In this document: positions 1-11,182 of the stretch, in pieces
Position numbering within the stretch: the stretch's first letter is position 1
Layout of the letters: each line of letters starts with the position of its first letter
NCBI RefSeq assembly: GCF_000421605.1
Contig: NZ_ATXI01000001.1
Coordinates: 62,001 to 126,000, forward strand
Length of the DNA stretch: 64,000 bases
Source: Thermodesulfobacterium thermophilum DSM 1276
GTDB taxonomy: Bacteria > Desulfobacterota > Thermodesulfobacteria > Thermodesulfobacteriales > Thermodesulfobacteriaceae
Direction: 5' to 3'
Made by a program: the position numbers and the translations under genes
Notes under the pieces: generated by a model
What the model saw: only the letters and a program-made list of their open reading frames with translations
The model's database searches: none
Told to the model about the DNA's origin: nothing

Positions 1-2
1 AC

Positions 3-485
3 TTTATTAGAAACACTTTTCGTTCTATTTTAACCACCAACATCACACATTTTGAGTTAGAAGCCCTTTTAGAAAATGAGATAGAAATCATCCACCATGA
101 AAATTTAGAACCGGTACACCGTCTTGAAAAACTTGCAGACTCTATGCCAGGGTTGGGTTTGGTGGCCGCAGTTTTGGGTATAATTTTAACGATGGGGAAA
201 ATTGATGAGCCACCTGAAGTTTTAGGTCATCACCTTTCTATAGCTCTTGCAGGTACGTTTATCGGTATCTTAACCTGTTATGGATTTTTAACCCCTCTTG
301 TCCAAAAATTGGAGTTTTTTTGCAATCAAGAAAAAGAATATCTTAACGTCATCAAAACCGCTATCGTTTATTTTATAGGAGGTGGAGCCCCTCAAATAGC
401 GGTTGAATTTGCCAGGAGAACCATACCTCCTCATATGAGACCATCTTTTGAAGAACTTGAAAACCTTATGAAAGGTAAAAAATAA
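3..485 (+). CDS. motA: Flagellar motor stator protein MotA, C-terminal part (5' end outside window)
   Basis: Proton- or ion-channel stator subunit of the flagellar motor in the inner membrane, partner of MotB. The frame is open to the left edge, so only about the last 160 residues are present. They contain the conserved MotA segment around the MPGLGLVAAVLG motif (position 144 onward), which carries the proline important for torque generation, then the last two transmembrane helices and a short cytoplasmic tail. It ends 10 bases before motB, the usual motA-motB order. Assignment rests on the family-specific motif and the MotB neighbour. Confidence 0.93.
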   Translation, partial: FIRNTFRSILTTNITHFELEALLENEIEIIHHENLEPVHRLEKLADSMPGLGLVAAVLGIILTMGKIDEPPEVLGHHLSIALAGTFIGILTCYGFLTPLVQKLEFFCNQEKEYLNVIKTAIVYFIGGGAPQIAVEFARRTIPPHMRPSFEELENLMKGKK

Positions 486-495
486 CAAATAAACC

Positions 496-1293
496 ATGAC
501 CACTCCTCCTATCATCATCAAAAAGGTTAAAAAAATAGTCGGAGGGCATCACGGAGGTTCCTGGAAGATTGCCTATGCAGACTTTTTAGCAGGGATGATG
601 ACTTTTTTTCTTTTGATGTGGCTGGTAAGTATCATGGAACCTAAACAAAAAGCCCAGGTTGCAGCCTATTTTAGAAAGTTTAACATCTTTGAAAAGGCTG
701 GTGTAAGTATGCTTATGGAGTATTACCGAAAAGGCACATTAAAAAGTGAATATAGTGGAATTATGCCTGAGGCCAAGTTTGACCTAAAAAAAGAAGAAGA
801 AAAGATAAAAAAAATCGTAGAAACAAGACTAAAGTCTCTTAAAGAACATATTTTAATAGAAATTTCAGAAAAAGAAAAAATCATCCGTATAGAAATTGTA
901 GAACTTACCAATCAACCTTTATTCCAGAGTGGTAGTGCTGAGTTAACTCCTACTGCTAAATCTATACTACAAACCTTAGCCCAGGAGTTAAAAGACGTTT
1001 CTGGAACTATAACCATAGAAGGACATACAGACGCTGTCCCTTCAAGAAGAGGAAAATTAGGAAACTGGGAACTCTCTACTGCCAGAGCCCTTTCAGCCAT
1101 GTTAGAGTTAGAAAAAAACGGAATTTCTCCAGAAAAAATAAAAGAAGTAGTAGGATATGCAGACAACTTCCCTTTAATAAAGGATAATCCCTCTGACCCA
1201 AGAAACAGAAGGATAAGCTTAGTCATACATTACCAACCACCTAAAGAAACCTCCCAAGTCCAACCTATTTCCTCTACCAATTCAACTCCTTAG
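496..1293 (+). CDS. motB: Flagellar motor stator protein MotB
   Basis: Stator subunit that couples ion flow to rotation and anchors the stator to peptidoglycan. The 265-residue protein has a short basic N-terminus, a single transmembrane helix at about residues 28-48 starting with the YADFLAGMMTFFLL motif (its Asp is the ion-binding residue), and a periplasmic OmpA-like peptidoglycan-binding domain with EGHTDAVPS and NWELSTARA motifs at about residues 175-205. It follows motA closely. Its last 12 bases overlap the end of the convergent gene der, so there is no room for a separate terminator. Confidence 0.95.
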   Translation: MTTPPIIIKKVKKIVGGHHGGSWKIAYADFLAGMMTFFLLMWLVSIMEPKQKAQVAAYFRKFNIFEKAGVSMLMEYYRKGTLKSEYSGIMPEAKFDLKKEEEKIKKIVETRLKSLKEHILIEISEKEKIIRIEIVELTNQPLFQSGSAELTPTAKSILQTLAQELKDVSGTITIEGHTDAVPSRRGKLGNWELSTARALSAMLELEKNGISPEKIKEVVGYADNFPLIKDNPSDPRNRRISLVIHYQPPKETSQVQPISSTNSTP

Positions 1294-2595
1294 CCTAAAA
1301 ACCACTTTAATAGGTACTTTATCAAAGTTCAGATGTTTTTGAAAACTGTTTCTGATAAACTTTTCTATGCTTTTAGGCACCTCTTCTGGATCAAAATTGA
1401 TAAAAACTACAAAGGTAGGAGGCTTGATGTCTGTTTGAGTAGCATAATAAAATTTAAGCTTTTTCCCTTTTATCGAAAAATTATGATTCTCCTTTAGGTA
1501 TTCCAAAAGTTTATTCACCTGAGCAGTGTTTACCCTTAAACTATATTGTTCCATTACCTCCTTTAAAACACTCCAAATTTCATTTACCCTTCTTCCGGTT
1601 TTGGCTGAAATGGTAAGAATAGGAAGCCAAGGCATAAACCTTACTCCATGTTTTATCCTTTCTAAAACCAGATTTCCAGCCTCTCTCTTTTTATCAAAAA
1701 GATCCCATTTATTTACTAAAAGGATACAGGCTTTGTGATGCTTATATATCTGTCTTAACAAACGCTGGTCTTGGTTGGTTATCCCTTCCTCGGCAGTAAC
1801 CACCATAAGTACCACATCTACTCTTTCAATAGTATGTAAAGCCTTATCTACACCAAATTTTTCTGCTCTCTCTTCTAATCTGGTTCTTCTTCTTATTCCT
1901 GGAGTGTCTATCAACAAAAAACTTTCTCCGGTAGGGAAACTTAACCTTACATCTACACAATCTCTGGTAGTCCCAGGGATTTCAGATACGATCACCCTTT
2001 CATATCCTACCAAACGGTTGATAAGCGTACTTTTTCCTACGTTCGGTCTTCCAAGAATCGCTATCTTTAGCGGCTCTTCTTGAGGTATTTTTTCTATCGA
2101 TCCTTCTAACTGCTTTTCTATTAGATTTTTTAATTCAGTAATATTTTTTTTGTTTTTAGCAGAAATAGAAATAATCTCTGGAAAACCTAAAGAATAAAAA
2201 TCAAAAACCCTATCTTGATCTTCCTTGGCTTCTACTTTGTTTATTACCAACAAAATCTTTTTATCTTTTTTTCTCAAATATTCTGCGATAACCTTGTCTT
2301 CTTCAGTCAATCCCTGTTTAGCATCCACCACAAAAAGAACTAAATCTGCTTCTTCCAAAGCCTGGTCTACCAGCTTTTTGATAACTTCACTAAAAAACCC
2401 CTTCCCCCCCCATTCTATACCCCCTGTATCAACTAATTTTACCCCCTTCCCTTCTTCTAACTCAAGATATCCCTCTACCAGGTCTCGGGTAACCCCAGGG
2501 GTTCGTTCAACTATAGCCTTTTTTTCCCCGATAAGAGTATTAAAAAGCGTAGATTTACCTACATTAGGTCTGCCTACAATAAGTATTTTAGCCAT
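1282..2595 (-). CDS. der: Ribosome-assembly GTPase Der (EngA)
   Basis: Essential tandem GTPase that acts in 50S ribosomal subunit maturation. Two GTPase domains are visible: the first P-loop GRPNVGKS at residues 8-15 with DTGG and NKVE motifs, the second P-loop at 182-189 with DTPG (about residue 230) and NKWD (about residue 298). A C-terminal KH-like RNA-binding domain follows from about residue 355. The length of 437 residues is normal for the family. It is the last gene of the long minus-strand run and collides tail to tail with motB. The ATG start has GGGAT-type purines upstream. Confidence 0.97.
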   Translation of the reverse strand: MAKILIVGRPNVGKSTLFNTLIGEKKAIVERTPGVTRDLVEGYLELEEGKGVKLVDTGGIEWGGKGFFSEVIKKLVDQALEEADLVLFVVDAKQGLTEEDKVIAEYLRKKDKKILLVINKVEAKEDQDRVFDFYSLGFPEIISISAKNKKNITELKNLIEKQLEGSIEKIPQEEPLKIAILGRPNVGKSTLINRLVGYERVIVSEIPGTTRDCVDVRLSFPTGESFLLIDTPGIRRRTRLEERAEKFGVDKALHTIERVDVVLMVVTAEEGITNQDQRLLRQIYKHHKACILLVNKWDLFDKKREAGNLVLERIKHGVRFMPWLPILTISAKTGRRVNEIWSVLKEVMEQYSLRVNTAQVNKLLEYLKENHNFSIKGKKLKFYYATQTDIKPPTFVVFINFDPEEVPKSIEKFIRNSFQKHLNFDKVPIKVVFRLRS

Positions 2596-2628
2596 ACATC
2601 ATCCCTTTAATTAAGTTTATCTAAAGTC

Positions 2629-3069
2629 TTATACATCTACTACACACTGAGCTATCCAGAGATCATCTTTTTTTTCTACCTTAGCCAAAGTAAAAGTAGC
2701 TCCTTTTACCTCAACCCCATACCCAAACTTTTCTGGAGAATATTTTTCTCCTAATAACGTCCCCTCTAACCTTACTCTCTGATCACTTTCCCATATTTTA
2801 CCTTTAAATTCTTTAAAAAAGATATTTTCTAAAGCAAACAAACTTAACACCTTATTGATAAAAATCACCACCAATTCCTCTAAAAAATCAGCCTCTACCT
2901 CTATCTCTACCCTTTGATCAGCTGCTACTCTATTAAAGTCTACTTCTTCTCCAATCAAGCTAAAAAGGGCCTTTATCAAATTAGAAAAGGCCTCTTCTAA
3001 GGTCTTTCCATAACCTCTTATCCCTATGTCTGCTCCATGTTCAAAAGTTTCGTAACTTTTAGATAACAT
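2629..3069 (-). CDS. Archease (activator of RtcB-type RNA ligase)
   Basis: Archease-family protein of 146 residues. In other organisms archease helps RtcB, the tRNA-splicing and RNA-repair ligase, become guanylylated and turn over. Family signatures seen are the N-terminal FEHGADIGIRGYGKTLEEAF segment (residues 9-28), the acidic strand EVEADFLEELVVIFINK, and the C-terminal VKGATFTLAKV region containing metal-site residues. A good ribosome binding site (AGGAGA) precedes the ATG. RtcB itself is not in the window. It sits between comEC and der with short gaps and is probably co-transcribed with them. Confidence 0.88.
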   Translation of the reverse strand: MLSKSYETFEHGADIGIRGYGKTLEEAFSNLIKALFSLIGEEVDFNRVAADQRVEIEVEADFLEELVVIFINKVLSLFALENIFFKEFKGKIWESDQRVRLEGTLLGEKYSPEKFGYGVEVKGATFTLAKVEKKDDLWIAQCVVDV

Positions 3070-3088
3070 TACATTCTCCTAAGTTTTT

Positions 3089-5527
3089 TTATTTAATTTC
3101 CCAATCCTTATAATAGGTAAACTTTTTACAAGAGTCATATTCTAAATAGTGTGGAACTAAGGGAAAAAATATCTTAATCCCAAAATTTGTTCTTACTGTT
3201 TTTTCTGAACATACTATAAAATAATCATCCTTTGGGAAAACATAAAGGGTTCCTTCTTCAGCAGTAGAAAAATGAGGAATACCTTGTGTCTCAAGCAATG
3301 ATTTAACTTCTTGATGAGGATGATAAGGTCCTCTACCTGACGTTAAAACCACTTTAGATTTTAGCCAACTTAAAACCTCCTGATTTATCCCCTTTTTTGA
3401 ACCATGATGAGGAGAAATCAGCACCTCAGCTGGGAAAACTCTCCCCTCTTCTTTTAACCTATAAAACCTCTCTACGTCTATATCTCCAGGGCAAAAAATG
3501 GTTAAACCTTTATGTTCTAAAACTACAACCACACTTTCTCGGTTAAGATCTTCGTAAGCTTCAGCTCCAGGGAAAAGAAAAACCTCTGTTTCTCCTATTT
3601 TTAAACTCTGAGGAGAGGAAATCTCTTCTAAAGGATAAAGTAGATTTACCTTTTCCCAATCTTGTGAGTTAAACTTTCCAGTAACTTCTCTTTTTATCAA
3701 AAAACTTTTTTTCAACGTGTTAAAACCCCCGCTGTGGTCAAGGTCAGGATGGGAGATTATTAACAGGTCTATCATCGAAATCCCAAGCTTTCTTAAAGTA
3801 GGCTCTAAATAAAACTTCGTCCAATTAAACCCTTCATTCCCTGAAGAGTTAGTATTAAAATTGGGTCCTGTATCTATCATGATATGTTTATCTTTAAACT
3901 TAAAAACCATGGCATTTGCTCTACCTACATCTAAAACAAGAAAGTAACTTACTCTTTTGTACAAAGTATCAACAACTATCACAAATAATGAAAAACTTAC
4001 CAAACAAATCAGAGAAATCTTTTTAGAACCAACATACCAGGCAATACCTATAAAAATAATAAAGCTTAACCATAACCAACAAAAAAGGTTTAAAGGTAAG
4101 GTTAAAGTTAGATAGCCTTCCCAAAAAGGTAAGTAGTTATATAAACAAAAAATTTTTCCTATAAAATTACCTAAACCTAAGGCTATGTCTGGTAAAATAA
4201 AAGAAAGAAAAGCTACTAAGATGCAACCTGGAATAAAGAAAAAACTCCAAAAAAAGCCTGCCAATAGATTGTTAAAAACCGTCCATATAGGGAATTTTCC
4301 GTTTATGGCAAAGATAAAAGGCATAAGTAATATACTTATTACCACAGAAATCCAAGAAGAATAAATTATCCAGTTTAAAACCCGATGATACCACCTATCA
4401 GAGGATAAAATTCTATCTAAAAAGCCAAAAAAATAAAACCTATATAACCTATCACCTAAAATCAAACCTAAGGTAGCCATAAAAGAAAGTAAAAACGAAA
4501 AGTTACCTATCAGGTAAGGTTGAAAAACAAGGATAACTCCTGCGGTAAGAAATAGGATGATTAAACCTGAGGTTCTTCTAAAAAACAATCGAGAAAATAC
4601 GTAGATAGAAAGAAACAGAAAAGCTCTGTAGGCTGAAGGGCAAAAACCAGAAAAGACAAGAATAGAAAAGGCTGCTGGAAGGGCTGTTATATAAGCTAAA
4701 TTTTGTAAAGGATATCCCCATTTTACCGCAGGAGTAAAACCAAGCAACCAAAAGCTAAAACGGTAAAATAACCAAAACATCACAGCTAAATTAAAACCTG
4801 AGATAGCTAAAAGATGGTAAAGTCCTTGATCTTTTAATCTTTCTTTAACTTCCTCTGGAAGGTTAGTTTCTACTCCTAAAACCAAAGCTTGAAAAAGACC
4901 TTTGGCTCCCTGGTCAAGCCCCTCTGAAAACTGAAAAAGTTGAAATCTTAAAGCCTCTACTTGAAAACCCTTAGGATCCCTGCATACCCAACCTTTTTCT
5001 CTTATAAAAAATACTTCCTCTTCGTATCCCTTAGCTTTTAATCTTAATTCCTTCTGAAAAAAGAAAGGAAGAAAATATTCTTTTACATTTTTAGGCTTTA
5101 ACCATAGAAGACACTCTTGACCAGGTTTAAAATATAAACCATCAGTTTTAAACACAATTCTTCCTTTTTCTTTATCATAGGCTTCGATAAAATAACCTCC
5201 AAAATAGGGTTCTACCTTCTCTATAATTACATAACTCTCAAACTCTCTGTCCTCTGTTAAATTTAAACGAGATTCCCAATAATTTTTGCTAAAAATTAAC
5301 GAACCAATAAGAATAAAACTGAATAATAAAAGATTGAACGACCTCTTTTCTTTAGACAAAAGATACCAAAAACATAAAAAAAGCATAAAACCTAAAGAAG
5401 GTAGCCACCAGGGAATACCTAAAAAACCTAAAAAAAGACCTAAGGAAAATCCTGCTACCAACAAGAAAAGCTTAGAATTCTTTTCAGGGAAAAAGGTTTT
5501 CTTAGGGGTTACGCTCTCTTTTACCAA
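3089..5527 (-). CDS. comEC: ComEC/Rec2-family DNA-uptake channel protein
   Basis: Large polytopic inner-membrane protein (812 residues) of the ComEC/Rec2 family, thought to carry single-stranded DNA across the membrane during transformation. In order: two or three N-terminal helices, a small beta-rich DUF4131-like region (about residues 65-190), the Competence transmembrane core with a GLYHLLAISGFNLA motif (about 230-500), and a C-terminal metallo-beta-lactamase domain with HPDLDH (about 590) and HHGS (about 706), likely the nuclease part. The start is TTG, supported by GGAGAGG seven bases upstream, inside the 3' end of yggS; the genes overlap by 26 bases. Other competence genes are not in the window. 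Confidence 0.9.
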   Translation of the reverse strand: MVKESVTPKKTFFPEKNSKLFLLVAGFSLGLFLGFLGIPWWLPSLGFMLFLCFWYLLSKEKRSFNLLLFSFILIGSLIFSKNYWESRLNLTEDREFESYVIIEKVEPYFGGYFIEAYDKEKGRIVFKTDGLYFKPGQECLLWLKPKNVKEYFLPFFFQKELRLKAKGYEEEVFFIREKGWVCRDPKGFQVEALRFQLFQFSEGLDQGAKGLFQALVLGVETNLPEEVKERLKDQGLYHLLAISGFNLAVMFWLFYRFSFWLLGFTPAVKWGYPLQNLAYITALPAAFSILVFSGFCPSAYRAFLFLSIYVFSRLFFRRTSGLIILFLTAGVILVFQPYLIGNFSFLLSFMATLGLILGDRLYRFYFFGFLDRILSSDRWYHRVLNWIIYSSWISVVISILLMPFIFAINGKFPIWTVFNNLLAGFFWSFFFIPGCILVAFLSFILPDIALGLGNFIGKIFCLYNYLPFWEGYLTLTLPLNLFCWLWLSFIIFIGIAWYVGSKKISLICLVSFSLFVIVVDTLYKRVSYFLVLDVGRANAMVFKFKDKHIMIDTGPNFNTNSSGNEGFNWTKFYLEPTLRKLGISMIDLLIISHPDLDHSGGFNTLKKSFLIKREVTGKFNSQDWEKVNLLYPLEEISSPQSLKIGETEVFLFPGAEAYEDLNRESVVVVLEHKGLTIFCPGDIDVERFYRLKEEGRVFPAEVLISPHHGSKKGINQEVLSWLKSKVVLTSGRGPYHPHQEVKSLLETQGIPHFSTAEEGTLYVFPKDDYFIVCSEKTVRTNFGIKIFFPLVPHYLEYDSCKKFTYYKDWEIK

Positions 5528-6215
5528 AAAGAGCCTCTCCTATTCTGATAATAGTAGCTCCTTCTTCTACAGCTACGGTATAGTCGTGACTGGTTCCCAT
5601 AGAAAGCTCTCTAAATTCGTTTCCTAAATAAGGTTTTAACCTTTCAAAAAGTTTTCTCATTTCTACAAAATAAGGCCTTACTTCTTCGGGATTTTCCTTA
5701 TAAGGAGGTAAACACATAAGACCTATTATCTTAATTCTGTCAAAATTACTTATTTTTTCTAAAAAATCCTCTACCTCACCTTTGTTTATCCCTGCTTTGG
5801 TAGGTTCCTCTCCTATGTTTATCTCCACCAGAACCGGGACTCGTTTGTTTAACTTCTCAGCCTGTTTTTGTATTTCTTTAGCCAAATCATAACGGTCTAA
5901 GGTATGTAAAACCGAAAAAAGGTTTAAAGCCTTTTTCACCTTGTTGGTCTGAAGCCTTCCTATGAAATGCCATTCTATATCTAAGAAAAAAAGTTCTTTG
6001 ATCTTTTTCTCTCCCTCTTGTACATAGTTTTCTCCAAAAAGTTTTATACCAAGTTCATAAGCAATCTTTATTTTCTCTATACTTTGACCTTTAGAAGCAC
6101 CTAAAACTTGAATTGAATCCATCGGTCTACCAGCTTTTAAGCAAGCTTTTTGTAGGTTGTCTATCAAAATTGTATAATTTTTCTTTAAAATCTCTTTTAA
6201 AGATTGCATGCCCAA
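5502..6215 (-). CDS. YggS/PLPBP-family pyridoxal phosphate homeostasis protein
   Basis: Single-domain PLP-binding TIM-barrel protein of 237 residues, involved in vitamin B6 and amino-acid homeostasis with no known catalytic reaction. Family motifs are the PLP lysine in LGASKGQ (about residue 40; commonly VSKT in relatives), GENYVQE, WHFIGRLQTNK, and the phosphate-binding LSMGTSHDYTVAVEEGA near the C-terminus. It overlaps the upstream cyclo-ligase gene by 19 bases and the downstream comEC by 26, indicating translational coupling. The GASKGQ variant around the lysine is slightly unusual but the lysine is present. Confidence 0.93.
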   Translation of the reverse strand: MGMQSLKEILKKNYTILIDNLQKACLKAGRPMDSIQVLGASKGQSIEKIKIAYELGIKLFGENYVQEGEKKIKELFFLDIEWHFIGRLQTNKVKKALNLFSVLHTLDRYDLAKEIQKQAEKLNKRVPVLVEINIGEEPTKAGINKGEVEDFLEKISNFDRIKIIGLMCLPPYKENPEEVRPYFVEMRKLFERLKPYLGNEFRELSMGTSHDYTVAVEEGATIIRIGEALFGKRERNP

Positions 6216-6757
6216 ACCCCCTTTTCAGTAACCAAAAAATCTACCTTACAATCATGAGGTTCTAAAGGAAGTTTGTTGAAAACTTGAAAGGAAAAAGCAA
6301 CCCCTATTTTTTTACCTTTTACTTGAGATAAAACCCGGTCATAAAAACCTCCTCCATAACCTATCCTACCTCCTTTCAAATCAAAAGCTAAACCAGGAAC
6401 AAAGATTAATTCTATCTCTTTCAACTCTATTTTCGGATGTTCCACAGGGGGTTCTAATAATTTAAAAGGTCCTGGTCTTAAATCAGAAAAACTGTAAATT
6501 TGATGAAAGGTTAGTTTTTTTTGTTGAACCCAGGTTTTAGGTAAATAGACCTTTTTTTCTAAAAAACCTTTTCCTATCAAATAAAGTAGGGAAACCTCTC
6601 CGTCTTTTGGATAATAGTAAACAATCTCTTGAGATTCTTGATAAAAAGATAATTTTTCTATATGTTTACAGATAAAAAGACTTAACCTTTGCAAACATTC
6701 TATAGTATAAGACTTTCTAAGAGAACGGATTAACTCACGGACTACTGACTTTTGCAA
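6197..6757 (-). CDS. 5-formyltetrahydrofolate cyclo-ligase
   Basis: ATP-dependent enzyme converting 5-formyl-THF to 5,10-methenyl-THF in one-carbon metabolism (YgfA/MTHFS family). The hallmark GRIGYGGGFYDRVL motif lies at about residues 132-145, preceded by a FVPGLAFDLKG segment; 186 residues is the normal size. The predicted start is TTG just beyond the T-tract of the atp terminator, with no clear Shine-Dalgarno sequence. Expression may therefore depend on terminator read-through or a leaderless transcript. No better in-frame start is visible upstream because the terminator occupies the space. Confidence 0.92.
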   Translation of the reverse strand: MQKSVVRELIRSLRKSYTIECLQRLSLFICKHIEKLSFYQESQEIVYYYPKDGEVSLLYLIGKGFLEKKVYLPKTWVQQKKLTFHQIYSFSDLRPGPFKLLEPPVEHPKIELKEIELIFVPGLAFDLKGGRIGYGGGFYDRVLSQVKGKKIGVAFSFQVFNKLPLEPHDCKVDFLVTEKGVWACNL

Positions 6758-6760
6758 CTT

Positions 6761-6798
6761 TTAAAAATTGAGGCCCCTGTCCTTTTCAGGGGCCTCAA
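6761..6798 (-). terminator. Rho-independent terminator of the atp operon
   Basis: A perfect 12-bp inverted repeat (arms 6768-6779 and 6787-6798, core AGGCCCCTG/CAGGGGCCT) with a 7-base loop is followed on the minus strand by TTTTT. It lies 21 bases after the atpC stop codon and is the clearest intrinsic terminator in the window. Confidence 0.92.
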
Positions 6799-6818
6799 GG
6801 ATAGATTTGTCTAAATTT

Positions 6819-7247
6819 TTATCGAGGAACTCCTGTTTTTCCTTTTTCTGCTACCAAAAGTCTGGTCAAGGCCCTCTGGAGAGCAGCTCTTGCCCTGGCA
6901 TAATCAATTTTCTCTGCTTGAGCCATATATTGTTGTATCCTTTTTTCTGCTCTTTCCTTGGCTTTTAACGCCCTTTCTACGTCTATTTCATATGCTCTTT
7001 CGGCTGATTCTACTAAAAAGGTTATCTTGTTGTTAAAGACCTCACAAAAACCACCGCTTATAGCTACCCACTCTTCTTTATCTCCTACACGGTAACGAAG
7101 AGGTCCTATCTTCACCGCCGCTACCATAGGGGCATGGTTAGCCAAAACTCCAAACTCCCCAGCTACCCCTGGAGCAGTTACGATGTCTACCTCTTCGCTT
7201 ACCACCACCCTATCTGGGGTTATTATTTCAAGTAAAATCTTAGCCAT
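6819..7247 (-). CDS. atpC: F1 ATP synthase epsilon subunit
   Basis: Rotor-stalk subunit that regulates F1 ATPase activity. The N-terminal beta-sandwich begins [23 protein letters not shown] and contains [13 protein letters not shown]; the C-terminal helical hairpin spans about residues 88-135. Length 142 residues, typical. GGAGGG lies just before the ATG. It is the last gene of the atp operon, 11 bases after atpD and 21 bases ahead of a strong terminator. Confidence 0.96.
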   Translation of the reverse strand: MAKILLEIITPDRVVVSEEVDIVTAPGVAGEFGVLANHAPMVAAVKIGPLRYRVGDKEEWVAISGGFCEVFNNKITFLVESAERAYEIDVERALKAKERAEKRIQQYMAQAEKIDYARARAALQRALTRLLVAEKGKTGVPR

Positions 7248-7258
7248 TTATCCCTCCG

Positions 7259-8680
<1,422 letters not shown>

Positions 8681-8708
8681 TTAACCTCCTAAAAGCTTTT
8701 AATATTTG

Positions 8709-9590
8709 TTAACCTTTTTTGATAGCTTCAGCACCACCAACTATGTCCATCAACTCTTTAGTAATAGAAGCTTGCCTGGTTTTGTTAAAAAGCAAGGTTA
8801 ATTGCCTTACCATATCTCCACAAGCCCTGTTAGCATTATCCATAGCTGTCATACGAGCTGCTTGTTCACTGACTGCCGTCTCAAGCATAGCCGCAAAAAC
8901 TACCGTGTTTACATAAAGAGGCAAAATCTCGGGCAAAAGCTCCTCCTCTTCTGGTTCATAAATATAAGAGTAGCTAACCTTAGGCTTTTCTTCACCTTCT
9001 TTTGGTTCAAAACTCAAAGGTAAAAGCTTTTCTACCTTAGGAATTTGTTTGATTAAATTAACAAAATAACCATATACGATATAAACCTCATCCCATTCAC
9101 CATTTAAAAATGCTCTCATAGCCGAACGAGCTATTTTTCTTGCATCTTGAATAAGCACTTTACCCATCACATCCGTATAAGCTTCTTTGATGGGTGCCCT
9201 TTTAGCAAAATAGTTTGCACCCTTCTTACCTACACAGATTAACTCTACTTCTTTACCTTCTTTTTTTAATCTCGCTATCGTCTTTTCTGTTTCTTTTATC
9301 AACATAGAGTTAAACGCACCGCAAAGACCTCTGTCGGCAGAAACTAAAATGATACCAACCTTTTTTACCTCTCTTACCTGAAGTAACTCTATCTTCTGGG
9401 GGTTGATACCACCAGAGCTTACAAGGTTACCTATTACCTCTTCAAACTTGTTTTTATAAGGACGAAAACCTTCAAGTCTTCTTTGGATAGAACGAAGCTT
9501 GGCAGAAGCCACCATGTTCATAGCTTTGGTGATCTGCCCTATCTTCTTTACCGCATCTATCTTCTTTCTAATATCTCTTAAGTTAGGCAT
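8709..9590 (-). CDS. atpG: F1 ATP synthase gamma subunit
   Basis: Central rotating shaft of F1. The N-terminus (RDIRKKIDAVKKIGQITKAMNMVA) and C-terminus (AARMTAMDNANRACGDMVRQLTLLFNKTRQASITKELMDIVGGA) form the conserved coiled-coil pair; the Rossmann-like middle has SADRGLCGAFN. Length 293 residues, typical. It lies between atpA and atpD as in most bacteria. Confidence 0.98.
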   Translation of the reverse strand: MPNLRDIRKKIDAVKKIGQITKAMNMVASAKLRSIQRRLEGFRPYKNKFEEVIGNLVSSGGINPQKIELLQVREVKKVGIILVSADRGLCGAFNSMLIKETEKTIARLKKEGKEVELICVGKKGANYFAKRAPIKEAYTDVMGKVLIQDARKIARSAMRAFLNGEWDEVYIVYGYFVNLIKQIPKVEKLLPLSFEPKEGEEKPKVSYSYIYEPEEEELLPEILPLYVNTVVFAAMLETAVSEQAARMTAMDNANRACGDMVRQLTLLFNKTRQASITKELMDIVGGAEAIKKG

Positions 9591-9634
9591 TTTTACCCCC
9601 TTTATCTATCAACCAGCTAAAAACCTCTCAACTC

Positions 9635-11182
9635 TTATGGGATAGGCACAGGCTCCACGTTGTTGTTTTTCTTAAACAACTCATTAAACTCTTTAAAAGC
9701 TTGGTTCATTTTTTGTTCTAACTCTGGAGAAATTTCTTTTTTCTCCCTTATTTCTTTATAAATTTCTGGATATTTGCTTTCGATAAACTCATAAAGCTCT
9801 TTTTCATACTGTCCTAAAACCTCTAAAGGCATTTCATCTAAAAATCCCCTCGTTCCAGCAAAGAGAATACATACTTCTTTTTCTACTGGAAGAGGTTGAT
9901 ACTGAGGTTGTTTAAGAATTTCTACCAAACGGGCACCTCTGTGAAGAACCCTTTGGGTAGCCTTATCAAGCTCTGAACCAAACTGAGCAAAAGCCGCCAA
10001 CTCTCTATACTGGGCAAGCTCAAGCCTTAACCTTCCTGCTACCTGTTTCATAGCCTTAATTTGAGCAGCACCACCTACTCGAGAAACCGAGAGACCTACG
10101 TTGATGGCTGGACGAATACCAGCAAAGAACAAACCAGGTTCCAAATAGATCTGTCCGTCAGTAATAGAAATAACGTTGGTAGGAATGTAGGCAGAAACGT
10201 CTCCCTGCAAGGTCTCGATAATAGGTAAAGCTGTTAAAGAACCTGCACCATAGTTATCATGAAGTTTAGCTGCTCTTTCTAAAAGCCTGGAGTGGTTATA
10301 AAAGATGTCACCAGGATAAGCCTCACGTCCAGGAGGTCTTCTTAAAAGGAGTGACACTTCACGATAAGCGTTAGCCTGTTTGGAGAGGTCATCATATATA
10401 ATCAAAGCATGTCTACCTGTATCTCTGAAGTATTCACCGATGGCACATCCAGAATAAGGAGCAATATATTGCAACGTAGCTGGGTCAGAAGCAGCAGCCA
10501 CGACGACGGTGGTGTATTCCATAGCACCATATCTACGTAACACTTCTACAATCTGAGCTATGTTGGATTTCTTCTGTCCTACAGCGACATATATACAATA
10601 AATATCTGAATTTTTTTGAGCTAAAATAGCGTCTATAGCTATCGCCGTTTTTCCTGTTTGTCTATCACCGATGATAAGCTCTCTCTGTCCCCTTCCAACA
10701 GGGGTCATAGCATCAATAGCTTTGATACCGGTATACATGGGTTCATGCACTGGTTTTCTCTTAATGATACCAGGAGCTTTAACCTCTATCCTTCTAAACT
10801 CTTTAGCTTGAATAGGGCCCTTTCCATCAAGAGGTCTTCCTAAGGGGTCTATAACCCTTCCGATAACTGCCTCTCCAACCGGAACCTCTGCAATTCTTCC
10901 CGTTCTTTTTACAGTCTGCCCTTCCTTAATCTTAGTAGCATCACCCATGATAGGGATACCAACGTTGTCAAACTCTAAGTTTAGCGCAATTCCCATTTCC
11001 CCTGCTTCTACAAACTCGATAAGCTCCATAGCCTGACAATTTCTTAAACCAAAGGCACGGGCAACACCGTCACCCACCGAGATAACTACACCCATCTCGT
11101 TTAAGTCTATCTTTTTCTCATACTCCTCAATCCTTTTTTTAATTAAATCGCTGATCTCCTCTACCCTTATCCCCTGCATCAC
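9635..11182 (-). CDS. atpA: F1 ATP synthase alpha subunit
   Basis: Non-catalytic nucleotide-binding subunit of F1. The Walker A motif GDRQTGKT lies at about residue 170; [12 protein letters not shown] and the [13 protein letters not shown] segment are conserved. Length 515 residues, slightly longer than many because of a polar C-terminal tail ([17 protein letters not shown]). Its start overlaps the end of atpH by 4 bases, indicating translational coupling. Confidence 0.98.
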   Translation of the reverse strand: MMQGIRVEEISDLIKKRIEEYEKKIDLNEMGVVISVGDGVARAFGLRNCQAMELIEFVEAGEMGIALNLEFDNVGIPIMGDATKIKEGQTVKRTGRIAEVPVGEAVIGRVIDPLGRPLDGKGPIQAKEFRRIEVKAPGIIKRKPVHEPMYTGIKAIDAMTPVGRGQRELIIGDRQTGKTAIAIDAILAQKNSDIYCIYVAVGQKKSNIAQIVEVLRRYGAMEYTTVVVAAASDPATLQYIAPYSGCAIGEYFRDTGRHALIIYDDLSKQANAYREVSLLLRRPPGREAYPGDIFYNHSRLLERAAKLHDNYGAGSLTALPIIETLQGDVSAYIPTNVISITDGQIYLEPGLFFAGIRPAINVGLSVSRVGGAAQIKAMKQVAGRLRLELAQYRELAAFAQFGSELDKATQRVLHRGARLVEILKQPQYQPLPVEKEVCILFAGTRGFLDEMPLEVLGQYEKELYEFIESKYPEIYKEIREKKEISPELEQKMNQAFKEFNELFKKNNNVEPVPIP

